Assembly (NCBI GenBank): GCA_015057055.1
Contig: SVFE01000004.1
Span: 1-64,000 of the forward strand
DNA: 64,000 nucleotides
Source: Lachnospiraceae bacterium
GTDB taxonomy: Bacteria; Bacillota; Clostridia; Lachnospirales; Lachnospiraceae
Reading direction: 5' to 3'
Under the pieces are notes generated by a model, which saw only the letters and a program-made list of their open reading frames with translations, did not search any database and was not told the origin of the DNA. This document shows positions 29,235 through 39,396 of the stretch, one piece after another; position 1 is the first letter of the stretch; every line of letters begins with the position of its first letter. A program made the translations under genes and the position numbers.

Positions 29235-31601
29235 ATGCGTGAATTTGAAACAAAAGAAAACGCACAGTATGTGACAGGGTATTATATGATGCCGGATGGG
29301 CAAATGTTTCCTTGCATTATGTATCCGCAAGGTCCGATGCCTCAGGGAATGATGCCTCCGCAAGGGATGATGCCGCCGCAGGGGATGGTGCCACCGCAGG
29401 GGATGATGCCGCCGCAGGGGATGGTGCCGCCGCAGGGGATGGTACCGCCGCAGGGGATGATGCCGCCGCAAGGGACGGTGCCGCCGCAGGGGATGATGCC
29501 GCCGCAGGGGATGATGCCGCCGCAGGGGATGGTGCCGCCGCAAGGGATGATGCCGCCGCAGGGGATGATGCCGCCGCAGGGGATGATGCCGCCGCAAGGG
29601 ATGATGCCACCGCAAGGGATGATGCCGCCGCAAGGGATGATGCCGCCGCAAGGGACGGTGCCGCCGCAAGGGATGCAGCCGACCGACAGTAAGGCGACAG
29701 CGGCACCGAAACAGAAAAAGAATTTGGAAAGTGCCGTAGGAAAAAATCTTATGGGTATTTTAGCATCGGTATTGATTTTTGCGGGCTTAACGCTACTGGC
29801 AACGGCGGTGTACGATTCTTTTACCGACGTTATGCGTGTAATCGGATTGTTTTTGATTAGTGCAATTATGCTTACGGCAGGACGCCTTGGAATGCGAAAG
29901 GAGAAAAATGCATTTTTCTTATCCCTTACCGGCTGCGGTGTCGGTGCCGTATATATATCCTTGTTTTTAACTTACGGTTATTTTGGCCTGATTAATGAAA
30001 TTGTTTTGTATCTGCTTTTGGCAGTGTGGTCTGTCGTTGTGTATTTTATCGGCGGCAAAGGTTCGCAGCTGTTTAAAATTATCGGACAGCTTGGTATTTT
30101 GGTTTCACTGGTTTTCGGCAATGTACAGTTTTTGGACGGAAACGTTACGTCCGAAGACGTATTGCTGATTTATATGCTCATGATATTCTATATTGCGACG
30201 TCGGCATTCTATCTCTTTATTGAGTGGAAGAAAGGGGTTGCGGAGAATCTTCCGGCGTTGATTATCAATATTATCGGTACGTTTTTCCTGTATCATGCAG
30301 CGGGGAAATTGGTTAATTTTATCGATGTTTGGGCTGTTGTGCTTACGGGATATTTGATTGCTGCATATCTGCTTATGCAGGTTTGGGTCTATGTGAAGCA
30401 GGTGGAAAAGGTTTTTGATAAGGATAAAGATTCCCTTGGATGCTGGCTCTTTTCCAGCGCAGCATTGTTTGTTTCCTTTTTGGGTACATTGTTTCTTTTG
30501 CCGAAGGGAGAGGAGTGGGTTTACGGTGTTTGCTCCCTCGGATTTTTGCTTGTGTTCTGGCTCATTACGGAGCAGCGTCGCAAAGAAGATGCGGTGCGGA
30601 CCGCCCTTCTTTCGGAAGCTTTTTTCTATGGAGTGATTTGCTGTTTTACCTTGGATTTGGTCGCAGATATTTTTGGCGCGGCAATACTGGCACTTCCGCT
30701 GGCAGTTGCAGCGTATTTGAAAAAAGACGGTTTGTATCTGACATTGTCCATGGTGGCATTTTGCGTCTTTGCGGTATTCGGAGGAGAATACGAGGCGCCG
30801 TACGTCCTTTTTGTTGTAATTTTTGTTCTGTTATATTTCCTTATTATGCTGAATCGTTTGGAAATGTACAAACAACGCTACAAAATTCTTTTGTACGTGG
30901 GCGTGCTTTTCACACTGTTTTCGGCAACGGATAAGTTCGATCCGGTAGGTCTGACACACATGGAATTTCAGCATGTGATTTTGTATCTGGGCGCCCTTAT
31001 TTGTGCATTGGCAACCCTTACGGATTATTCCAAGTCCTGGGTGGAAAAGGGAAAAATTGAAAAGGAAATAAAATGGTTTCTGGCAGCAGTAACCGTGTAT
31101 TGGATGCTGGCATTAAGTGCGGTGATGTATCAGGATGCAGGACCGGTATGGCATGCATTGGCAGCGGCGTTTTTACTCTTTTTGGTTGTTATGAATATCC
31201 CGATTATGATTCGCTACTACAGGGAAAAAATGTGGTGTGCATTTTACATTGGAATTAAATTGACTCTTTATTTGGTTATCACGCTGGGTTCTTACGATGC
31301 GGCGGGATACGTGGTAAGTTTATGCTGCCTGATTATGGCAATTGCAACCATCGGTATCGGGTTTAAATTCAAGTACCGCTATATCCGATTGTACGGATTG
31401 ATATTATCGATTGTAAGCATTGTGAAACTGGTTCTTTTGGATGTGGAGTACAATTCTACCATGGCAAGAGCGGTAACGGTTACCGTGTGCGGGCTCATTG
31501 CCTTTGGCATCAGTTTTCTGTACAATGTGATTGATAAGAAAATTACAGCACCGGAAACGGAGACAGATTATGACGGACAGGGAAATACAGGAATTCATTG
31601 A
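29235..31601 (+). CDS. DUF2339-like multi-TM membrane protein with N-terminal GMMPPQ repeat
   Basis: About 20 predicted TM helices after a Pro/Gln/Met-rich repetitive N-terminus. Confidence 0.75.
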   Translation: MREFETKENAQYVTGYYMMPDGQMFPCIMYPQGPMPQGMMPPQGMMPPQGMVPPQGMMPPQGMVPPQGMVPPQGMMPPQGTVPPQGMMPPQGMMPPQGMVPPQGMMPPQGMMPPQGMMPPQGMMPPQGMMPPQGMMPPQGTVPPQGMQPTDSKATAAPKQKKNLESAVGKNLMGILASVLIFAGLTLLATAVYDSFTDVMRVIGLFLISAIMLTAGRLGMRKEKNAFFLSLTGCGVGAVYISLFLTYGYFGLINEIVLYLLLAVWSVVVYFIGGKGSQLFKIIGQLGILVSLVFGNVQFLDGNVTSEDVLLIYMLMIFYIATSAFYLFIEWKKGVAENLPALIINIIGTFFLYHAAGKLVNFIDVWAVVLTGYLIAAYLLMQVWVYVKQVEKVFDKDKDSLGCWLFSSAALFVSFLGTLFLLPKGEEWVYGVCSLGFLLVFWLITEQRRKEDAVRTALLSEAFFYGVICCFTLDLVADIFGAAILALPLAVAAYLKKDGLYLTLSMVAFCVFAVFGGEYEAPYVLFVVIFVLLYFLIMLNRLEMYKQRYKILLYVGVLFTLFSATDKFDPVGLTHMEFQHVILYLGALICALATLTDYSKSWVEKGKIEKEIKWFLAAVTVYWMLALSAVMYQDAGPVWHALAAAFLLFLVVMNIPIMIRYYREKMWCAFYIGIKLTLYLVITLGSYDAAGYVVSLCCLIMAIATIGIGFKFKYRYIRLYGLILSIVSIVKLVLLDVEYNSTMARAVTVTVCGLIAFGISFLYNVIDKKITAPETETDYDGQGNTGIH
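29346..29675 (+). repeat. In-frame 18-bp minisatellite, 18 units encoding G[MT][MV]PPQ
   Basis: Repeats of gggatgatgccgccgca counted directly from the translation. Confidence 0.95.
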
Positions 31602-32859
31602 TAAACTGGGTACTTACGGAAGTGTCCTCGGACTGGACTTAGTCCGGGAACTGCTTCGAAGACTCGGAAATCCGCAGGATAAGTGCAAGGTGATTCATAT
31701 TGCCGGAACCAACGGAAAGGGTTCGGTGCTGGCGTATGTTTCCACTGTGCTTTATAAAGCGGGATACCGGGTAGGAAGGTATCTGTCACCGGTGATACAT
31801 GAATACCGGGAAAAAATACAAATTAACGAAAAAAATATCACAAAGAAAGCATTGGCAGAGGGAATGACACTCATCCGGGATGCTATTTCGGAAATGGAGC
31901 GGGATGGGTTCTCGTCGCCGACTTTGTTTGAAGCAGAGACGGCACTGGCTTTTTGGTATTTTGCTAAAAAGGAATGCGACTATGTGGTGCTGGAAACCGG
32001 ATTAGGCGGCAGGGAGGATGCAACCAATGTAATTTCGGCGCCGCTGGTGTGTGTGTTGACCCCTGTATCCATGGACCATATGGCGATTCTCGGAAAAACA
32101 TTGGGTGAGATTGCGTGGGTGAAATGCGGCATAATAAAGCCGGGCGCAGTGGTTGTAAGCGGAATACAGGAAAATGAAGTTCTTGATATAGTCAAAGAAA
32201 CGGCAGAAAAAAACGGCTGTAAGTTGCAGGTGGCAAAAGCGCCGGAAAAAGTCTCCTACGGATTGGAAAAGCAGACTTTTTCCTATGGGCCGTACAAAAA
32301 GGTGCAGATAACGCTGGGCGGAATATACCAGCCGGAAAATGCGGCGCTTGCCCTGGAGGTCATTACGGCGTTGCGAAGTCTGGGCGTTACCATCTCTGAC
32401 GTGGCATTGGCGGAAGGGATGAAAAGTACAAGGTGGGACGGCCGGTTTACACTTCTTCGAAAGAAACCCATATTTATTATGGACGGAGCACACAATGAGG
32501 CGGCAGCAATCCGCCTTCGGGAATCGCTGGAGACGGTTCTTAGCGATAAAAGAAAGATTTTTATTATCGGTGTATTGAAGGATAAGGAATACGCAAAGGT
32601 TTTGGAGCATACGGCAGATTTGGCAGAACATATTATCACGTTGATGCCACCGGAAAACCCCAGAGCGTTGCCGGCATATGAATTGGCAAAAGAAGCCGAG
32701 CGTTATCATTCCCGTGTCACGACAGCGGACAGCGTGGAGGAAGCGGTAGAGATTGCTTCATTGCTAAGCGGGCTGGAATGTGCTATTATTGCATTTGGCT
32801 CCCTTTCTTATTTGGGAAGGCTTGAGCAGGTAGTCAGGAAGGATAGGATGCCGAGATGA
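31570..32859 (+). CDS. folC: Bifunctional folylpolyglutamate/dihydrofolate synthase
   Basis: [25 protein letters not shown]; start refined to 31570. Confidence 0.94.
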   Translation: MTDREIQEFIDKLGTYGSVLGLDLVRELLRRLGNPQDKCKVIHIAGTNGKGSVLAYVSTVLYKAGYRVGRYLSPVIHEYREKIQINEKNITKKALAEGMTLIRDAISEMERDGFSSPTLFEAETALAFWYFAKKECDYVVLETGLGGREDATNVISAPLVCVLTPVSMDHMAILGKTLGEIAWVKCGIIKPGAVVVSGIQENEVLDIVKETAEKNGCKLQVAKAPEKVSYGLEKQTFSYGPYKKVQITLGGIYQPENAALALEVITALRSLGVTISDVALAEGMKSTRWDGRFTLLRKKPIFIMDGAHNEAAAIRLRESLETVLSDKRKIFIIGVLKDKEYAKVLEHTADLAEHIITLMPPENPRALPAYELAKEAERYHSRVTTADSVEEAVEIASLLSGLECAIIAFGSLSYLGRLEQVVRKDRMPR

Positions 32860-33416
32860 TTGATGAGAAAAAAATTGAAGAGGCAGTGAAACTTTTGTTG
32901 GAAGGAATGGGGGAAGACCATGCCAGAGAAGGCTTGGCGGAAACCCCGGCCCGCATTGCCAGAATGTATAAAGAAATCTATGCCGGATATGAGGAGGATG
33001 CAGCAGTGCATCTATCGAAAACGTTTCATGTGGAAACCGGTGAGATGGTCGTAGAAAAGGATATTGTATTTTACTCCATGTGTGAGCATCATCTGATGCC
33101 GTTTTTCGGAAAGGCACACGTTGCCTATATTCCGGACGGACAGGTGGTGGGGCTTAGTAAGTTAGCTCGGCTGGTGGAGGTGTTTGCAAAGCGTCTGCAA
33201 TTGCAAGAGCAGCTGACGGCTCAGATTGCGGATGCCCTGATGGAGCATTTGATGCCGAAGGGAGCGATGGTGGTTATTGAAGCGGAGCATATGTGTATGA
33301 CGATGCGGGGCGTAAAAAAACCGGGAAGCAAAACCGTGACCATGGCAACCAGAGGAGTATTTGCGGAAGATGCCAATTTGCAGCAGAATTTTTTCCGTAT
33401 GCTGGAAAGGGAATAA
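32856..33416 (+). CDS. folE: GTP cyclohydrolase I
   Basis: [33 protein letters not shown]. Confidence 0.96.
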   Translation: MIDEKKIEEAVKLLLEGMGEDHAREGLAETPARIARMYKEIYAGYEEDAAVHLSKTFHVETGEMVVEKDIVFYSMCEHHLMPFFGKAHVAYIPDGQVVGLSKLARLVEVFAKRLQLQEQLTAQIADALMEHLMPKGAMVVIEAEHMCMTMRGVKKPGSKTVTMATRGVFAEDANLQQNFFRMLERE

Positions 33417-33424
33417 AAGAAAAC

Positions 33425-34225
33425 GTGAGAATCAGAAACTGTGATTTATTAAAACCGAATAAAACATACGTTATGGGAATCCTGAATGTTACACCGGATT
33501 CCTTTTCTGACGGCGGCAAATATGCGGATGCGGATGCAGCGTTGCAACATGCGGGAGAGCTGATTGCCGAGGGCGCAGATGTGATTGATGTCGGCGGTGA
33601 ATCCACAAGGCCGGGATTCGAAGCGGTGGATGCGGAAGAAGAACTGGAACGGATTCTGCCCGTGATAACAGGGATTCGGCAAAAGTATCCTGTCCCGATC
33701 TCTGTGGACACCAGAAAAACGGAAGTTGCGGCGGCGGCGCTGGATGCCGGGGCGGATATCATCAATGATATCAGTTTTTTGGAAGAATCTGCAATGGCAA
33801 AACTGGTTGCCGAGCGGCAATGCGGTTATGTGCTGATGCACAACAGAAAGACCGAAGATGAGGATTTTATCGGGAAAGTCTGCCGTGATTTTGAAGAAAA
33901 GACAGCAGTGCTTCTGGCGGCTGGAGTGAACCGGGAACAAATTATGCTGGACCCGGGAATCGGATTTAACAAAACCTATGAGCAGAATTTGGAATTATTG
34001 CAGAATCTGGATGCTATCGTCCGGCTGGGGTATCCGGTCTTACTGGGGTGTTCCAGAAAATCGGTTATTGGGCTGGCGCTGAATGTGCCGGAAAATGAGC
34101 GTTTGGAAGGCACCTTGGCAACCACCGCGGCAGCGCATTATGCCGGATGCAGGATGGTAAGGGTGCATGATGTACGGGAAAATGCAAGGTTTCTTCAGAT
34201 GCTGGAGGCGTTGCACCGAGGATAA
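33425..34225 (+). CDS. folP: Dihydropteroate synthase
   Basis: MGILNVTPDSFSDGG, DVGGESTRPG, LDPGIGF, GCSRKS; GTG start at 33425. Confidence 0.94.
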   Translation: MRIRNCDLLKPNKTYVMGILNVTPDSFSDGGKYADADAALQHAGELIAEGADVIDVGGESTRPGFEAVDAEEELERILPVITGIRQKYPVPISVDTRKTEVAAAALDAGADIINDISFLEESAMAKLVAERQCGYVLMHNRKTEDEDFIGKVCRDFEEKTAVLLAAGVNREQIMLDPGIGFNKTYEQNLELLQNLDAIVRLGYPVLLGCSRKSVIGLALNVPENERLEGTLATTAAAHYAGCRMVRVHDVRENARFLQMLEALHRG

Positions 34226-34252
34226 GAAAAGTTAAAGGAACGGACAGGACCT

Positions 34253-35083
34253 ATGGACAGAATAAAAATTCAGGAATTAAAAGTGTTTGCGCATCACGGT
34301 GTTTTTGATTTCGAGAAGGAGAAGGGACAAAATTTCTTTGTGAATGCCACATTGTTTTTACCGCTGCAAAAGGCCGGAAGGACGGATGCCCTGGAGGAAA
34401 CGGTAAACTATGCTGCAGTATGTGATGATATAGTAAATGAGATGCAGGGAAAAAATTATGATTTAATTGAAGCGGCAGCGGAAGCGGTGTGTGTGTGTTT
34501 GTTAAATAAGTATCCGCGTTTGCAGCAGGTTGATTTGGAAATCAGAAAACCGGAGGCGCCGTTAGATGCGGACTTTTCTTCTGTTTCTGTATACATTTCC
34601 AGAAAGCGTCACAGAACCTATATTGCGTTTGGTGCCAATCTGGGAGATCCGCTTGCCCAAATTAGTGCTGCAAAAGAAGCGATAAATGCAGATGGATCCT
34701 GCAAGATTTTGCGCAGTTCGGAGATTATCAAAACGACGCCTTACGGCGGTGTGGAGCAGGATGATTTTTATAATGGTGTCTGGGAAACGGAAACCTATCT
34801 GGAACCGGAAGAACTGCTGGATTTTCTGCACCGTGTGGAGCAGACGCAGGGCCGGGTGCGGGATGTGGTCTGGGGCCCCCGTACGCTGGATTTGGATATT
34901 CTTTTGTTTGACCGGCTGGTATATGAAAGCGAACGACTTTTCATCCCTCACAGGGACATGAAAAACAGGGATTTTGTATTGGAACCGCTGGCATCTTTAA
35001 CGCCGGATTTGTGTCATCCGGTGACCGGTCAGACCATCATAGAAATGCTGGGGGAAGTAAAAGAACGTCATATTTGCAAATAA
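34253..35083 (+). CDS. folK: FolB-FolK fusion: dihydroneopterin aldolase / HPPK
   Basis: N-term FolB (AHHGVFDFEKEKGQNFFVNA), C-term HPPK (AFGANLGDP...RDVVWGPRTLDLDILLF). Confidence 0.93.
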   Translation: MDRIKIQELKVFAHHGVFDFEKEKGQNFFVNATLFLPLQKAGRTDALEETVNYAAVCDDIVNEMQGKNYDLIEAAAEAVCVCLLNKYPRLQQVDLEIRKPEAPLDADFSSVSVYISRKRHRTYIAFGANLGDPLAQISAAKEAINADGSCKILRSSEIIKTTPYGGVEQDDFYNGVWETETYLEPEELLDFLHRVEQTQGRVRDVVWGPRTLDLDILLFDRLVYESERLFIPHRDMKNRDFVLEPLASLTPDLCHPVTGQTIIEMLGEVKERHICK

Positions 35084-35109
35084 AAAGGGGATTCTATAAG
35101 TGAATCCCC
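35081..35109 (-). terminator. Intrinsic terminator overlapping the stop of the thioesterase gene
   Basis: Minus strand reads GGGGATTCACTTATAGAATCCCCTTTTTATTTG. Confidence 0.8.
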
Positions 35110-35486
35110 GTACAAGTAGCAATGGCTACGGTTTTGTCGTTGTCATCGGTAATCGTGACCTCAAAGACACAGGTTTTTTGCCCGGATTTGATGCATTGGG
35201 TCTCGGCAACAAGATAAGTGCCTTTGGCCGGCCGGATATAGTGAATCTGACTGTCTAAGGTAACGGTGGCCATGTCATCCCCGTTGGCAGCAACGGCTGC
35301 CGTGAAATCAGCTAAGGTAAACAAAGCACCGCCCATCACGCAGTGGTTGGCATTGAGGTGCTTTTTTTCGATTCGGAAAGAGCAGCGGGCATAGTTGGTC
35401 TCGGCCTTTTCGATTACGATTCCTGTGGTTTCTGTGGCAAAATAGTCCGTGCCGAAAAGTTCTCTTGCTTTTTCTGTGCGGTCCAT
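35094..35486 (-). CDS. PaaI family hotdog-fold thioesterase
   Basis: HLNANHCVMGGALFTLADFTAAVAAN; start refined to 35486. Confidence 0.9.
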   Translation of the reverse strand: MDRTEKARELFGTDYFATETTGIVIEKAETNYARCSFRIEKKHLNANHCVMGGALFTLADFTAAVAANGDDMATVTLDSQIHYIRPAKGTYLVAETQCIKSGQKTCVFEVTITDDNDKTVAIATCTGIHL

Positions 35487-35521
35487 TGTGAAGTCCTCCT
35501 GCATCGATGTCTGTATTTTGA

Positions 35522-36598
35522 TTATGGATTTGTATCATCCGCAATATTTTCATTGGCGGCAATAGCAGCACCGGAAAAGGTGGAAATATTAACTGCGCCG
35601 TATGTCGATGTCTGGTAAATCGGAACATCACTTCCAAATTCCGTAAAATAAACATATTCGGAGGTGATTTGGATGTTTTTGAATACACCGTCGCAGACGG
35701 TTTCGTCGCCGGTGCCGTCCGTATAAATCCTTCTGAGCTGATAGTTTTCTTCGTTGCAAGTCTGGTAATATATGATGGAGTTATAGAGGTTGTAGGTATC
35801 AATCCGCTCATTTACCAGCGTAATGCACTCGCCGTCAGTGAAAGAGTATCGTTTTAATTTGTAGTCATCATTTAAATCCAGATAGAACAGATAGCCGTCG
35901 GAGTATATCGGAAGATACATACTTTCCATGGATTCGACATGCATGGCACCATCGGTAAGGTTATAGGTATGCAGGTAATGGTCGTTGTTCATCCCGGCAT
36001 AATAAAGAATTCCGTCGTTATAAGCACCCAGCCGTATATGGTCTGTAAAAACATGACGGGACTGGGTATCATTTAGTCCGATTTGGCGAACCGTTACCAA
36101 AGCATTATAAATGTCATTTTCGTTTTCCGTAATGTCGGTGTAGAACAGGGTATTACCTGCAACCAACATACTGTCGGTGGTTGCTTTAACCAGACAGATG
36201 GAATTTCGTTCGCCGATTTCCAGACGATAGATGCCGCGTCCTCCGCGGATAAAGCCCAGGCCCGGCTCTTGATTTCCGCTGGGCGAATAGTAATAAATAT
36301 AGTTACCCAAAACATTGATGTACTCAGCGGGGGCGGTGGAAATCCGGGTGATATTGGTTTGTCCGGCTTCCATGCGGTACAGGGAATGATTGTCGTAGGG
36401 ATTGGAAAAATAAATCATCCCGTCTGCTTCACAAAAGAGTCCGTCGTTGTATAAGTTTCCGGCGGTATTGCCCACGGAGTATATAGGATTTTCCGGAATG
36501 CGCTCGCTTTTTTCCAACAGGATATTTATAACAAAAATGACTCCCGAAAAAAGAATTATGATACCGACAAGAAGAATGATTTTTACGGTTTTATTCAT
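35522..36598 (-). CDS. DUF5050-like membrane-anchored beta-propeller protein
   Basis: N-terminal TM followed by repeated (I/L)YY/YFS-type blades; start refined to 36598. Confidence 0.75.
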   Translation of the reverse strand: MNKTVKIILLVGIIILFSGVIFVINILLEKSERIPENPIYSVGNTAGNLYNDGLFCEADGMIYFSNPYDNHSLYRMEAGQTNITRISTAPAEYINVLGNYIYYYSPSGNQEPGLGFIRGGRGIYRLEIGERNSICLVKATTDSMLVAGNTLFYTDITENENDIYNALVTVRQIGLNDTQSRHVFTDHIRLGAYNDGILYYAGMNNDHYLHTYNLTDGAMHVESMESMYLPIYSDGYLFYLDLNDDYKLKRYSFTDGECITLVNERIDTYNLYNSIIYYQTCNEENYQLRRIYTDGTGDETVCDGVFKNIQITSEYVYFTEFGSDVPIYQTSTYGAVNISTFSGAAIAANENIADDTNP

Positions 36599-36727
36599 AG
36601 AACTCTCCGTTTCTGTCAAAATTTTCGCTTGATACTATTTCTATTATAAGTGAAAAATACATGAATGAAAAGTTAAAAAGTGCAAAGAATAAAAGGGATA
36701 TTTTGCGTAAAAAAAGGAGAATATTAT

Positions 36728-37183
36728 ATGACGGAACAGGAAAAACAGCAGTATCAGGAATATATTAAAGAGATTACGCCGGTGCACTGTCTGTGGAAGC
36801 AGATGCTCAGGGCATTCCTCACAGGAGGGTTTATCTGTCTTCTCGGGCAGGGGATATTAAATCTGGCCATGGACAAAATGGGAATGGATCGAAGCATGGC
36901 GGGAAGCTGGTGCTCACTTATTTTGATTTTTATTTCGGTTGTGCTGACCGGATTTGGAATTTATCCGAAAATTGTAAAATGGGGCGGCGCGGGAGCCTTG
37001 GTGCCTATAACCGGATTTGCCAACAGTGTAGCTTCACCGGCGATAGAATACAAAAAGGAGGGACAGGTATTTGGTGTGGGAAGCAAAATATTTACCATTG
37101 CCGGTCCGGTTATTTTGTATGGGATTTTTACAAGCTGGGTGTTGGGATTTTTATATTGGATCATCAATTTTTGGGCAAAATGA
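36728..37183 (+). CDS. spoVAC: SpoVAC-like sporulation membrane protein
   Basis: AFLTGGFICLLGQGI..., GAGALVPITGFANSVASPAIEYKKEG matches SpoVAC signatures. Confidence 0.85.
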   Translation: MTEQEKQQYQEYIKEITPVHCLWKQMLRAFLTGGFICLLGQGILNLAMDKMGMDRSMAGSWCSLILIFISVVLTGFGIYPKIVKWGGAGALVPITGFANSVASPAIEYKKEGQVFGVGSKIFTIAGPVILYGIFTSWVLGFLYWIINFWAK

Positions 37184-37302
37184 TAAGAAAAAAGACTTTT
37201 AATCATAAAATATTACAAAAATCAACCTTTTTGTGGTAATTTTATTGTCAATGTGTTACAATGTAAGTCAACGAAAGGCAAACTATTACGGAGGTAGGCA
37301 GA

Positions 37303-39276
37303 ATGGTTCAGCAGGGGATGAATAATGGTCTGATTCGGACCAATGAGAATTGTGTTGGTTGTAACAAATGTATTAAAGTTTGTAGTTGCGTGGGGGCTAC
37401 GGTAGCGCATCAGACAGAAGACGGAAGAAATGTTATCCAGGTAGACGGAAACAAGTGTATTGCCTGCGGTGCTTGTTTTGATGTTTGTGCCCACGATGCA
37501 CGTGATTTTATTGATGATACGGAAGAATTTTTTGCAGCACTGAATCGGGGAGAGAAGATTACGATTTTGCTTGCACCGGCTTTTGCGGCTAATTATCCGA
37601 AGGAATACGAAAGTGTTCTCGGCGGTCTTAAACAGTTGGGTGTGAACCGCATTATCAGTGTTTCTTTTGGTGCGGATATTACCACATGGGCCTATTTAAA
37701 TTATGTTAAGAAATACAACTTCCTTGGCGGAATTTCGCAGCCCTGTCCTGCGGTTGTAGGTTATATCGAGGAATATGTTCCGGAACTTTTGCCGAAATTG
37801 TTCCCGGTACAAAGCCCCATGATGTGTACTGCAATTTATGCCCGGAAGGTACTTGGTATTACCGACAAGATGGCATTTATCAGTCCTTGTATTGCTAAGA
37901 AATTCGAAATCAATGCAGTTCGCGGCAAGGCCGGCACGGATGCCCCCCTGATAAATTACAATGTAACCTTTGACCATTTGATGAAATATGTCAGAGAACA
38001 TAAAATTTATGGCACCATGTGCAAGGATGAAATTGAATACGGTCTGGGCGCAATTTATCCCATGCCCGGCGGTTTAAAGGAAAATGTATATTGGTTCCTC
38101 GGAGAAGATGTTCTGATTCGCCAGGTGGAAGGCGAAGGACATATGTACCACTATTTGGAGGAACATAAAGATAAGATTAAAAACGGTGATACTCCCTATG
38201 TATTTGTGGACGCATTGAACTGTTCCGCAGGATGTCTTTACGGAACCGGTATTGAGCCTATGAAGAGCAATTCCGATGATGCCTTAATCGAAGTAATGCG
38301 GATCCGCGAGAAGTGTAAAAAGACAACTCCGAAGGGGGAATGGTCGAGAAAACAGAAACCGGAAGCACGGTTGAAGGCATTAAATAAGCATTTTGCGAAT
38401 CTTAAGTTGGATGATTATCTTTGTACATATACGGACCGTTCCGGACAGTGTGCTTACTCCGTACCTAATGCCATGGAGCAGGATGCGATTTTCAATGATA
38501 TGTTGAAATTCTCTCAGGAAGACCGATGTGTGGATTGTTCCTGCTGCGGATATAACAGCTGTCGGGAAATGGCAATGGCGATTCACAACGGATTTAACCA
38601 CAAAGAAAATTGTATCTATTATCTGAAGAAACAGATCGAAAATGAAAAGATTCAGGAATCCAGACTTGCCATGGAAGTAGAGGAAGAGAAGGAACTGATT
38701 CAGGCACAGGCGCAGCGTATCGCGGACGCGATTATGGAAGTGAACCAGAGAATGGATATCATTTATACTTCCGTAGATGAACTTTCCATCGGTAATAACA
38801 GTAACGTTATGGAATGTGAAAAGATTCTCGGCGGAATCAATGAAGTAAATCGTTTCTGTGAGGATTTGAATTCTTCCATGATTCAGATTGACGGATTGCT
38901 GCATGAACTGACCGAAAACAACGAAGAGGTTGTTGCCATTGCGTCCCAGACCAATTTGCTGGCGCTGAATGCTTCTATCGAGGCTGCTAGAGCAGGCGAG
39001 GCCGGAAGAGGATTTGCGGTTGTTGCGGGTGAAATTAATCATTTGGCGGAAGGTTCTAAGAATACGGCGGCAATGAGCCAGATTTCCCAGAAGAATATTT
39101 TGGAATCCATCGGCAAGATTCAGGAAGATGCCCGTCAGTTGTCCGAAACCATTACGGCTGTATATACCCAGACAGAGACTCTTACCAGTACGGCAGAAGA
39201 GATTGCGGCATCTACGGACAGCATCGTAGCATCCATGGATGAGATGAAACGTAAACTGGCTGCGTTGCTGGAATAA
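37303..39276 (+). CDS. Cytosolic [FeFe]-hydrogenase-like sensor fused to a methyl-accepting chemotaxis signalling domain
   Basis: 2x[4Fe4S] ferredoxin N-term; H-cluster motifs [26 protein letters not shown]; extra Cys cluster [15 protein letters not shown] tip [28 protein letters not shown]; no TM segment. Confidence 0.92.
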   Translation: MVQQGMNNGLIRTNENCVGCNKCIKVCSCVGATVAHQTEDGRNVIQVDGNKCIACGACFDVCAHDARDFIDDTEEFFAALNRGEKITILLAPAFAANYPKEYESVLGGLKQLGVNRIISVSFGADITTWAYLNYVKKYNFLGGISQPCPAVVGYIEEYVPELLPKLFPVQSPMMCTAIYARKVLGITDKMAFISPCIAKKFEINAVRGKAGTDAPLINYNVTFDHLMKYVREHKIYGTMCKDEIEYGLGAIYPMPGGLKENVYWFLGEDVLIRQVEGEGHMYHYLEEHKDKIKNGDTPYVFVDALNCSAGCLYGTGIEPMKSNSDDALIEVMRIREKCKKTTPKGEWSRKQKPEARLKALNKHFANLKLDDYLCTYTDRSGQCAYSVPNAMEQDAIFNDMLKFSQEDRCVDCSCCGYNSCREMAMAIHNGFNHKENCIYYLKKQIENEKIQESRLAMEVEEEKELIQAQAQRIADAIMEVNQRMDIIYTSVDELSIGNNSNVMECEKILGGINEVNRFCEDLNSSMIQIDGLLHELTENNEEVVAIASQTNLLALNASIEAARAGEAGRGFAVVAGEINHLAEGSKNTAAMSQISQKNILESIGKIQEDARQLSETITAVYTQTETLTSTAEEIAASTDSIVASMDEMKRKLAALLE

Positions 39277-39396
39277 GTATGGATCGTGCTTTGGCAAAAG
39301 TTCAGACGAAGTAAAAACTGAATGAACAGAATTCAAATATGGGCAGGGGGGGTGCGTACCTTGCCCATATGTTGTTGGAAGGAAAGGCTTGGGATT

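Noticed and set aside
29193-29706. ORFs in other frames over the GMMPPQ minisatellite (RRHHPLRRHH..., AAAGDDAAAG..., AASSLAAASSL...)
   Set aside because: By-products of an 18-bp repeat open in several frames; only the + frame at 29235 continues into a TM protein.
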